A stretch of DNA of 10,095 nucleotides from Euperipatoides rowelli (Eukaryota > Onychophora > Udeonychophora > Euonychophora > Peripatopsidae), in NCBI GenBank assembly GCA_003024985.2, contig PXIH01S0001392.1, one strand, 5' to 3'. The notes under the pieces are model-generated. The model saw only the letters and a program-made list of their open reading frames with translations, ran no database searches and was not told where the DNA came from. Shown in pieces: positions 1 through 6,853 of the stretch (positions are counted from its first letter, which is position 1; each line of letters starts with the position of its first letter). A program made the position numbers and the translations under genes.

Positions 1-1002
1 AGACAGGCAGGCACTAACTGCAAGACACAATGAGAAAATTATGCTTAAGGCTACCCCCAGTCACATAAAGATTAGGATTGTAGTTGAAGTTACACTCGAT
101 CAGAAGCGAAATACATTATTAATATAAGCAATTATAATCAAAGGAAAACCTCAATTATATATTAACTCAAAAAACTAAAACTTCAGAAACGGAATATATT
201 ATTAATATAGGCTACCTACCATCAAACAAACGAAAAAGCAAAATTTCACTCAAAAACTAAGTTATAACATGCTGAAACAACACTAGGAAACTTCTAAAGC
301 TCAAAAAATTCATAAAAACCTCAAAATTCATCAAAAATCAAAAATTCTTTAATAAAATTTCTCTAAACTACCAATTCATATAGGCACAAAACAATTAAAA
401 AACCAAAAATAAAAATTTTTAAATCAAAATTTGAGCAAAAATAAGGCTGATGCAATACCCTATATTTTAACATGAAGACACAAAAACGCCAACAAAAATT
501 TCCAACATAACACATTCAACAGCAATTTCACGAAAAGAAAAACTAGAGAAAAATTCCTAACCATAAAAAGACTATTCAAAAACTAATTTTAAACAATTCC
601 AATGCAAAATAATACAGAATTTTGAGAAAAAGACTAACCCACTGCTACCCAAACGAGACCACTTGGAACGCCGATAAAAAAAAAAGAAAAATAACGTTGT
701 TCCAAGATAGCAACTTAACGGCCAACTAACACGGACAAAAACTACCAAAACTCTTATAAACTAAGAGAGAACTACTTATAACTTAATTTTAAACAATCCT
801 ATCAAGAAACATAAAGCAATTTAGCCATTTGGGTACCTTTCTAACCATGAAAACTACCCTACTTGAACGGCCGAAACGTTAACCTTAACGCTCAAAATTT
901 AACATGGAAAAACGTTCAAGCTAGAAAAATAAAATAAAATCAACAAAAATTAATATTTTTAAAAAATAAAACTCAATTCAGAAACGNGAGTATAGAAGGA
1001 GA
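1..1002. other. AT-rich, gene-free flank with degenerate repeats
   Basis: No credible gene is visible on either strand. The + strand is strongly A-rich and G-poor, with recurring short motifs: a TTATTAATATA-like block near 115 and again near 200, TAATTTTAAACAAT near 583 and 784, and ACGGCC near 718 and 869. The motif TTTAACATG occurs near 467 and 897. This is the reverse complement of the CATGTTAAA core of the ~180-bp repeats at 1961-2400, so this flank may hold inverted, decayed members of the same family. One undetermined base lies at 987. What is seen is composition and short shared words; the family assignment is inference. Confidence 0.5.
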
Positions 1003-1116
1003 GGTCTAGAATTTACTGCACATCTAATTTCTGAAAATTGTAGTACTGCACATGTGGTTTGAGATGTTATATTCCACTTCCTGTTAAGAANTNNTCTAGA
1101 ATCTTCTAGATTGTTG
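1003..1116 (+). repeat. HSE-bearing repeat, copy A (partial)
   Basis: This 114-bp block aligns without gaps to 1347-1460, with few substitutions. It starts with GGTCTAGAATTTACTGCA and ends with TCTTCTAGATTGTTG, after which the two copies diverge completely. It contains the palindrome CACATGTG and a heat-shock-element-like string at 1091-1112. The undetermined bases at 1091, 1093 and 1094 correspond to a, c and t in copy B, which would complete the heat shock element. Orientation is given relative to copies B and C. The repeat may be a transposon piece or a duplicated promoter. Confidence 0.8.
1091..1112 (+). promoter_or_regulatory. Heat shock element, copy A (partly undetermined)
   Basis: The string AGAATCTTCTAGATT is intact. 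The first pentamer is blurred by N bases at 1091, 1093 and 1094, which by alignment to copy B should be a, c and t. Downstream of this copy the TATA-like box and initiator of copies B and C are absent, because the repeat ends at 1116. A separate TATAAG lies near 1132. Confidence 0.45.
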
Positions 1117-1346
1117 TGGGTAGCTTAAATTGGTATAAGAGTGGGATGATTAAATAGAGGATTGATTTACAAGAAGTTTGACACTAATTTAATGAAAATC
1201 GGTCAGACGGTTCTCCTAAAAATTGAGCTGGACGCTGATTGGTCAGGAGAAGCGTTTATGCAAATTAACTCAAAACAGCTCTATAGTGTTCTAAGTGTAA
1301 AGATCAGATGGGGGTGTAGAGAAGGGGGGGGGGGTCTAGAAGGGGG

Positions 1347-1662
1347 GGTCTAGAATTTACTGCACATCTAATTTCTGAAAAATGGAGTACTGCACATGTG
1401 GTTTAAGATGTTATTTTCCACTTCCTGTTAAGAAATCTTCTAGAATCTTCTAGATTGTTGAAGAACCCCCTGTTTTAAAACCTGGACCCCACACATTCAG
1501 CTTTGTTGCTGTTAGCCATGTTGGATTATGTCAATTTTGATACAGAAAATCTCTAAAAAGTACTACTAATATTGATTTTTAACTAAAAAGGTAAGCTAAT
1601 TATTGAACATTTGGATTTAGTAATATAGGGCATAGTTTTAGAATTAGAAACTGATAGTTTTT
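1347..1662 (+). repeat. HSE-bearing repeat, copy B; first unit of a 288-bp tandem duplication
   Basis: Positions 1375-1662 are repeated immediately downstream at 1663-1936 with very high identity. The only clear differences are a 14-bp deletion and a few substitutions, so the duplication is recent. Positions 1347-1460 also match copy A at 1003-1116. Going downstream, the unit holds the direct word TACTGCACAT twice, the CACATGTG palindrome, a strong heat shock element (1437-1456), a TTTTAAAA box (1473-1480), TCAG (1497-1500) and a consensus splice donor AAG|GTAAGC at 1590/1591. The motif order is that of an inducible RNA polymerase II promoter with a short first exon. No protein-coding gene is attached to it. 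Confidence 0.85.
1437..1456 (+). promoter_or_regulatory. Heat shock element (HSF-binding-type array), copy B
   Basis: CTTCT AGAAT CTTCT AGATT reads as four contiguous inverted pentamers of the nTTCn/nGAAn type. Three are perfect and the last has one mismatch. Three contiguous units are the established minimum for good binding of trimeric HSF1. The element lies about 60 bp upstream of a TCAG initiator-like site at 1497-1500, with a TTTTAAAA box between them, which is a typical heat-shock promoter distance. Binding is inferred from the motif only. Confidence 0.6.
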
Positions 1663-1936
1663 CTGAAAAATGGAGTACTGCACATGTGGTTTAAGATGTT
1701 ATTTTCCTCTTCCTGTTAAGAAATCTTCTAGAATCTTCTAGATTGTTGAAGAACCCCCTGTTTTAAAACCTGGACCCCACACATTCAGCTTTGTTGCTGT
1801 TATGTCAATTTTGATACAGAAAATCTCTAAAAAGTACTACTAATATTGATTTTTAACTAAAAAGGTAAGCTAATTATTGAATATTTGGATTTAGTAATAT
1901 AGGGCATAGTTTTAGAATTAGAAACTGATAGTTTTT
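1663..1936 (+). repeat. HSE-bearing repeat, copy C; second unit of the tandem duplication
   Basis: This is a 274-bp copy of 1375-1662. It lacks 14 bases found at about 1514-1527 of copy B. The deletion endpoints share the trinucleotide TTA, as expected for slippage or microhomology repair, and the loss removes the ATG that opens a 12-codon reading frame in copy B. The heat shock element (1725-1744), TTTTAAAA (1761-1768), TCAG (1785-1788) and the splice donor (1864/1865) are all preserved. The repeat ends at 1936, where AT-rich unrelated sequence begins. Confidence 0.88.
1725..1744 (+). promoter_or_regulatory. Heat shock element, copy C
   Basis: The same 20-bp pentamer array as at 1437-1456 is conserved without change in the second tandem unit. 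The spacing to a TTTTAAAA box (1761-1768) and TCAG (1785-1788) is also identical. Confidence 0.6.
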
Positions 1937-2440
1937 AAGCAACGTAAGACAGTTTTTTTTAAAATTCCCTATGTTCTCCATGTTAAAACGCTAGGGTTTT
2001 AAAATATTCATAAAAAATACTAAAATTTTAAATTTTTTAAATTAACCTAGCCATACAGGTAGATATTAGCCAGGAGAATACTGCTATGTAGTTTTAATCT
2101 CTTAAAAAGGATTTTTTTTTTACTTTTTTGAAATGGTTTAGAAATTTCCTATACCTCCCATATTAAAACGTTCTGGTTTAATTAAATTCATAAAAAAAAA
2201 ACTATCGTAGATTAGTAATTTTAATAATGATATTAGCATAGAGGGTGTTAAAGGGAACAGAAATATATCTAATTTAAAAATTTTGGACGTTTTTTAGCTG
2301 AGTTATTTAAAACTTAATCAAATTGTAAGTCCCCATGCTAAAATACCTATACAAAAACGTTTAAATTGAAAACTCAGGCCCTCAAAACAATCTTACCTAT
2401 CCTTAACCTTGGAAAGCAGGAGCTCTTGTCAGGCAGGTCT
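1937..2440. repeat. Degenerate ~180-bp AT-rich tandem repeat, about three copies
   Basis: Three related stretches are spaced at about 180 and 175 bp. They centre on CATGTTAAAACG (1979), CATATTAAAACG (2159) and CATGCTAAAATA (2334). The first two align over about 60 bp, from AAATTCCCTAT at 1962 and AAATTTCCTAT at 2142 through ATTCATAAAAAA. The third is weaker. The 14-mer ATGTTAAAACGCTA at 1980-1993 recurs exactly at 10071-10084, linking this array to the other end of the window. No gene is visible in this stretch. Confidence 0.55.
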
Positions 2441-2469
2441 TCTCTCTTCAGTAGTCAGGATGCAGATGT

Positions 2470-2501
2470 GGGTTAGGGTTAGGGTTTGGGTTAGGGTTAG
2501 G
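2470..2501 (+). repeat. Short telomere-like (GGGTTA)n tract
   Basis: There are five GGGTTA-type units plus two bases, with one variant unit GGGTTT in the middle. It is a 32-bp interstitial telomere-like tract that sits close to the border where AT-rich sequence gives way to GC-richer sequence. It is too short to indicate a chromosome end. It may be a repair scar, or simple-sequence growth in a repeat. Confidence 0.8.
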
Positions 2502-2698
2502 AATAATAGACATCCTGCATTCCGCACCAGGGCTGGGACAGGCATGGGTAGCTGACCTGCCACAGTAGGCCCCTGGGAAGAATTGCAAGGAATACAGTGT
2601 TTTTATTTGACAGCAAAAGGGTAGCAGAATACGAAGGGTCAACTGAAAGTGCCAGTTGACGACAGAACAAGAAATATGATAGTCTAGACATTCTTTGA

Positions 2699-2704
2699 TT
2701 TATT
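2699..2704 (-). terminator. Candidate polyadenylation signal AATAAA
   Basis: AATAAA is read on the minus strand, followed downstream on that strand by a T/GT-rich stretch (TTCTTGTTCTGTCG) within about 40 bases. It lies about 1.3 kb past the stop codon of the minus-strand chimeric frame and near the lower edge of the GC-richer block, so it could define the 3' end of that transcript. A hexamer alone is common by chance. Confidence 0.25.
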
Positions 2705-3289
2705 CACAAACATTTGCTTGGAGTTTCCTCATTAGACACAGACAAGCAAAAAAAATGGGACTAGTATCAAATCATAACTAAAACTATGTAATCGTGAAGA
2801 CGCCCTCTTAACCTGCTAGCTAACCTCCAGCAAGCAAGAGGACCGGAGGAGGACCGGGGATTTTTGCTACATTCTAGTTGCCTAGAGGGGAGGAGAGAGG
2901 ACCTTGGCGCATGGTGTGGTGATGAGGTGAAGTTAGTCCCACCCACACACCTCCCAGAGGAGACGCCATCAGCTGCCAGGCAGAGGGGGAGAACTTAATC
3001 CACCGTCATTAGGCAGCCTTGAGGGGGAAGGAGGCAGCAGGAACAAGGAACGAAAGGTTAGATAGGGTGGAAATGGTGGGTGCACAACTAAAAATCCACC
3101 AAAGGCGACAACTTACTAACTCCATATATTCACAAAGGACAGATACAACTCACAAATAACAACACAACAAACTCAGCTAATCCTCCCCGGAACTAAAGGT
3201 ATCCACATGGCACTCCCCTTAGCCCCCCCCCCCCAGGCCAGGGGCCACCCCCCAGCCAAAGGGGGTAACTGGAGAGTCCAGGGTCGTTT

Positions 3290-3985
3290 AACAGGTCATC
3301 CCTATGCATACGCTAGGGATTAACAACCAGGGGGCCATCTAAAATCCTTATCAACTCAACCCTCCGTACATTAGGGGAAGACTGACCTGAAGATAAGGAT
3401 CACTGCCCGACGCCCCCGCTGTCCAGGGATTACTGACCACGTCACAAGATTCTGCACGCCCACGGGCCGAGTAGCCCGTGGCACGGAGGCAGAACAACCA
3501 TGGGACCACCTCCATCCTTTATGTCGTTACACTTCCTTCATCAACAAAGAGTCAGAGTGTAGCACTACCTCATAATACCACAGTGGGAGCCCCTGTGATA
3601 CCATTCGGATGGCCAGGCATCAACTCGTAAAGACCCAGCGACCAAGCATCACCGGCTCCTTAGGAGACACTATTCGCCAGGCCAATTGAGAGATGCCGGT
3701 GGCCCCATCCTACGCGGATCCATATAACAACTGACGACACAAACTTCACCGTAACCACTACCAGTGACACCCCAGCCTGGGAGCAAACAGTCCACCCACA
3801 ACCTAGGGTATCACTAAGCAGTTACGGCACTGGCTCACTTCAGGGCATCTACTTTACTACAACTCGACAGTGGGTAGCTGGGACGCCTGTCGCGCGGTTT
3901 GAACAACACTCCGCACCACAGGCGTCCGCACCCAAGGGGCACCAGCTATGGTGCAAAAGCATGTCTTGACACATCCCCCAACTTC
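3290..3985 (-). other. Putative 3' untranslated region of the minus-strand retroelement
   Basis: This stretch lies directly downstream (minus strand) of the stop codon of the LINE-like C-terminal frame. It shares the balanced base composition of that coding part, unlike the AT-rich sequence upstream. No reading frame continues through it. It holds a strong hairpin at 3450-3494, and a second inverted pair, CACCGGC near 3651 and GCCGGTG near 3694. In LINEs the 3' region is what the reverse transcriptase recognises, so structure here would make sense. The lower limit is not visible: there is no clear A-tail or target-site duplication. Confidence 0.4.
3450..3494. other. Strong two-part stem-loop
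   Basis: CCACGGGC (3460-3467) pairs perfectly with GCCCGTGG (3474-3481) around the six-base loop CGAGTA. The outer arms TTCTGC (3450-3455) and GCAGAA (3489-3494) also pair, separated from the inner stem by a small internal loop. It can form in RNA from either strand. It sits in the probable 3' untranslated region of the minus-strand LINE-like element, about 500 bases past the stop codon. Confidence 0.65.
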
Positions 3986-4957
3986 CTACATCTCTGCCAA
4001 CGTTCGGACGTAGAAGATGAATGTCACCCTCATCCACAACTCTGGGCGTTTAGTCCTGATCAAACTCTCATTGAACGCAGCATTCAATAACCGATAGCAT
4101 GTGTAGATAAACAAAGTCAGGGCAGCCTTCTTGAGACCAGCTGCACGCATTTTCTGCTTACGAGGTAAATTTCCCTTATCACAAATCAGTCTATCTACTG
4201 AATTCTCAAGGAAGCCTTTCTCCCTCCATAGGGCTCCAGAGTATAGACAGTCTTCCATAATATGAGTGTTCGAGGGATCAACCCTGTTGCAAATTGGGCA
4301 GCTACTGTCCTCCGACCCTCCCATTTGAAAGTTCCTTAGTGGGGTATTCAACCGATCTAGGCCAGCCCGCCAGGCCACATCTGACCACCGGCCGGGAAGG
4401 AGAGGGTTCCACACTTGAGTCCAAGTTACCTTTGCACGCCCAGGCGCTAACCTGATGACAGGTCCCCCTCCAGGATTTTTAATTCTGATTAGGTTCCTGT
4501 AAACGTCTGCTGACGAGTAAAAGACTAGGGCCCAATTTTGTTCAAACCTCACCGGAATCACCCTTTCCATCAGAGCAGGAATGCCATTATGACCCCATTC
4601 AATCTTTGCAGGGCGAGTATTACTGATCTCTTGGTGGGTATACCTCGCTCCCAGAAAGTCCCCAATGTTTATAGCAAATTGTTGTACATCTTTGAGCTTA
4701 CACGTGGCCGTAAGGACCTCTGCGACAGAAAAGTTATTGAGCCGGGCATTCCAATTCGGAAATGCCACGCCTTCAGTGCTCAGCACTCTATTGTGATATG
4801 CAGGTTGGGCCATGATATCACTGATCTTCCAGTCCACTGGCACAGCACCCACCTGGTCCAGGGCGAGCCAGAGTTCTTTATATTCCTTCGGATAGCTGCC
4901 CACCGCAAAGCTGCGTGCTGACATCAAAAGGAGTTGAGCGCCCGCGTATGGGGGGGG
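3986..4957 (-). CDS. LINE ORF2 C-terminal region with zinc-binding (zf-RVT-like) domain
   Basis: This is the 3' part of the chimeric frame, open to its stop, about 320 residues. A tryptophan-rich segment (WTQVWNPLLPGRWSDVAWRA) leads into RLNTPLRNFQMG and then CPICNRVDPSNTHIMEDC, which is the usual order in the zinc-binding domain found after the reverse transcriptase in many LINEs ('W...R.L.T...L...G...CPIC...H...C'). About 85 residues with a basic, helical-looking tail (RAAGLKKAALTLFIYTCYRLL) follow. In autonomous LINEs this region helps bind the template RNA or target DNA. Base composition is balanced here and becomes AT-rich above about 4960, so this part probably has a separate origin from the N-terminal half. 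It has no start codon of its own that is convincing. Confidence 0.7.
   Translation of the reverse strand, partial: PPPYAGAQLLLMSARSFAVGSYPKEYKELWLALDQVGAVPVDWKISDIMAQPAYHNRVLSTEGVAFPNWNARLNNFSVAEVLTATCKLKDVQQFAINIGDFLGARYTHQEISNTRPAKIEWGHNGIPALMERVIPVRFEQNWALVFYSSADVYRNLIRIKNPGGGPVIRLAPGRAKVTWTQVWNPLLPGRWSDVAWRAGLDRLNTPLRNFQMGGSEDSSCPICNRVDPSNTHIMEDCLYSGALWREKGFLENSVDRLICDKGNLPRKQKMRAAGLKKAALTLFIYTCYRLLNAAFNESLIRTKRPELWMRVTFIFYVRTLAEM
4247..4300 (-). other. CX2CX8HX4C zinc finger of the LINE C-terminal domain
   Basis: CPICNRVDPSNTHIMEDC supplies three Cys and one His at the spacing known for the zinc-binding domain behind LINE reverse transcriptases. All four metal ligands are present, so the finger itself is not decayed. 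Confidence 0.75.
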
Positions 4958-5700
4958 GCATACCCCATTAGAGAAAACCTCCTCACTCCTTACACACATC
5001 CCAATTTTATCCAACCTTCTACCCACACCACCCTTTACTTTACCCTCCACCTCACAACCAGCACCCCAATCACTACCATCTACCTTATTAGTATTAAATT
5101 TCTCGACCTGCCAACTATTCCCAATTGTCCACCAACCCTCACCATTATCATTGCACAAGCCAACCTCCCCAAGCAGAAACCCCAGAAAATCCCACATACC
5201 TTCAATGTCCCACACCAGTCCATACTCATTCACCAATACTTTCATACCATCCCATTTACATCTCTTCAGAAAAAAAAGAGAAATCCCCCCACACACTACC
5301 ATTTCAAACTCAGCAATTTTAAGTATAAAATAAAAATCTTTCATATCAGAACATCCAAACCCAATATCTCTATCAGTCACCTCATTCATACTAAAAACAT
5401 TCCCAGAGTACTTTTCTATTTCATGAACACTAACTTCCATACATACCTTGCAAAGTTCTACAACTCTTTCAAAATCTACACTTATCCTTTTAAACACACT
5501 TCTCCAATCAACAACTTTACTGAGCAAACATTGAATACGATGGCCGTTTAACATATTAGTACAGGCCTTATACCTCAAGTACCCTTCCAACCCACAACTA
5601 TGGACCATCGTATTGTCAGCGAACTCATCGATGATGTCAATATCTGCCCAACATTCCTTACCCAAAACCGCAAAACCTTCACTCATTTCACAATAATAGT

Positions 5701-5728
5701 CTTCCAACGGACCACTTCCAACGGACCA
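5701..5728 (-). repeat. 14-bp tandem duplication causing a frameshift
   Basis: CTTCCAACGGACCA occurs twice head to tail (5701-5714 and 5715-5728, + strand) and is followed by CTT, the start of a third unit. The duplication lies inside the chimeric frame; 14 is not a multiple of three, so the downstream frame is thrown out. The peptide PLE is encoded at the junction in both frames, and dropping one unit makes the two frames continuous. This marks a very recent lesion or an assembly error. Confidence 0.85.
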
Positions 5729-5976
5729 CTTTCAGCGCCCTCTACCGGATTTATTACATACCTATCACTCTTATCTTTACTCAGAACTCTAGCATCAGCA
5801 ACTACTCTACCCTTCTCTTCACCAGTACCACTATTCCCTACAGCATTGTGTCCAAACAGCCCACTAGAAAGTGCATACTTAGCAAAAACGTTATCCTTCT
5901 CTTTAGACTTACCAACTTTACCATCAACCAAATTAACAGCATAATTATCCTCAAAATCAGGTTCACCCCCCTTAAC

Positions 5977-5979
5977 TTA
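5977..5979 (-). other. In-frame TAA stop inside the chimeric frame
   Basis: The codons around it are AAC TAA GTT AAG. The same frame stays open for 97 codons before the stop and for about 87 codons after it, down to the 14-bp duplication. The downstream part is equally protein-like, so this looks like a point mutation and not a true end. The following bases do not form the CTA context known for stop-codon readthrough. Confidence 0.7.
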
Positions 5980-6520
5980 GTTTAATGTTTCAATATTATT
6001 GCCAACACTATAGACACTCACATTATTAATGTCACTATCCAGGCTTTCCCCACCAAGATAGAAAGGGTCAACCATACCAAATCTCAAGCCCTTGCACATA
6101 GAGCTAGGCTTAATAATTTCACATTTCTCAACCCTTCCTCCTTTAATAACATAGTTAAGAACACCCCCCATATCATTTACTGCACCTCTAGCTACTTCCA
6201 TGAACTCAATAGTCTCTTCACTCTCACCCTCATCACTACTTAAATAAATTATTTCATTTGAAAACTCCATTATAAACTCTAAAAAAGAAGAAAAAAAATA
6301 CTAATCCCCAATAAAAACTTAAAAGAAAATTTCAAATTTTATCTCTGGATTAAGACAACCTAACCTGTCAAGTCACACTGTAATCTTATTTCTTCTCAGA
6401 ATATATATTAACACCAAGCTATTAGCCTATCTATACAATATAAAAGTATAAACTTACCCAACTGCATAAATAGAACACAATATTTAATGTACAGTATATA
6501 GAATTTATCAAACTATCCTA

Positions 6521-6533
6521 ACACACACACACA
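6521..6533. repeat. (AC)n microsatellite
   Basis: A perfect run of about six AC units in the AT-rich spacer. It is short and carries no other signal. Confidence 0.85.
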
Positions 6534-6666
6534 TCTTTCTCGCATAATTACATACATAATTAGCTGCAATTTATCCAAATTACATTTATTAAAGCTTATA
6601 GAAAATATTTTATTTATCAAAATCTATTCACAAATAAACCCCCAAAACCTGAAATATAATACATAT

Positions 6667-6680
6667 GGGGGGGGGGGGGG
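6667..6680 (+). repeat. 14-base G homopolymer
   Basis: An uninterrupted G14 run inside very AT-rich sequence. It could form a G-quadruplex when single-stranded, and is prone to length errors in replication and sequencing. Confidence 0.85.
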
Positions 6681-6853
6681 AGACCACATACCATAACCCC
6701 AAACATCTTAACATCATTCAAGATTAATAATCATATTAATTCACACAACAATTCTTACAAGAAAACTAACAAATAATCACATTTAATAATAAAAAAAATA
6801 AAATAAAAAAATTTTAACAAAAAGAATGAGGGGGGGTGTGCGCAGTAGGCCCC

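Larger units (their letters stand above)
2440..3290. other. GC-richer non-coding stretch, no gene seen
   Basis: No reading frame here has protein-like composition. Frames near 2450-2690 on the minus strand are artefacts of the telomere-like tract, which gives Pro-Asn repeats. On the minus strand there are two AATAAA signals (2704-2699 and 2607-2602), which could end a minus-strand transcript coming from the retroelement above. On the + strand a pyrimidine-rich TCTTCTCTCTTCAG ends at 2451 and resembles a splice acceptor. A 12-C homopolymer lies at 3223-3234. Functions are inferred only from motifs. Confidence 0.4.
3986..6270 (-). pseudogene. Chimeric retroelement protein: novel N-terminal region plus LINE ORF2 C-terminal end
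   Basis: The frame opens with ATG at 6270-6268 and an acidic SSDEGESEE stretch at residues 11-19. It would give about 755 codons ending at 3986. Two lesions break it: an in-frame TAA at 5979-5977 (codon 98), and a 14-bp tandem duplication at 5701-5728 that shifts the frame. Without the duplicated unit, the upstream frame (minus, down to about 5715) continues straight into the long open frame ending at 3986. Residues up to about 433 match no family I recognise; they are Gly/Val/Asp/Lys-rich with scattered Cys, and contain no visible RT or endonuclease motif. The last ~320 residues have the composition and layout of a LINE ORF2 C-terminus, with a CX2CX8HX4C finger. A T-rich tract ending in AG lies just before the ATG. 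The upstream region and spacer hold a promoter-like cluster near 6979-6854. Confidence 0.6.

Noticed and set aside
1258-1265. Octamer-type motif ATGCAAAT
   Set aside because: A single 8-mer in AT-rich sequence is expected by chance and has no partner motifs nearby.
1162-1353. 63-codon + strand frame between HSE repeat copies A and B
   Set aside because: It has no ATG at its apparent start (TTT/ATT context), runs into the poly-G tract and shows no recognisable domain. It could be an exon but nothing supports that.
2111-2121. T-run that would be an A-tail for a minus-strand LINE
   Set aside because: It lies inside the ~180-bp AT-rich repeat, with T-runs at the equivalent place in the neighbouring unit, so it is not evidence of a LINE 3' end.
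2448-2642. Minus-strand frame with a Pro-Asn repeat
   Set aside because: The PN repeat is the translation of the telomere-like tract, and the rest has no protein-like features.
3640-3740. Possible structured RNA gene (tRNA-like) around the CACCGGC/GCCGGTG pair
   Set aside because: No A or B box and no cloverleaf could be drawn; only one 7-bp pair with a long loop.
4934-5551. 205-codon + strand frame opposite the chimeric protein
   Set aside because: It is antisense to the better-supported minus-strand frame, is dominated by Thr/Pro/Ile/His low-complexity composition, and matches no known family.
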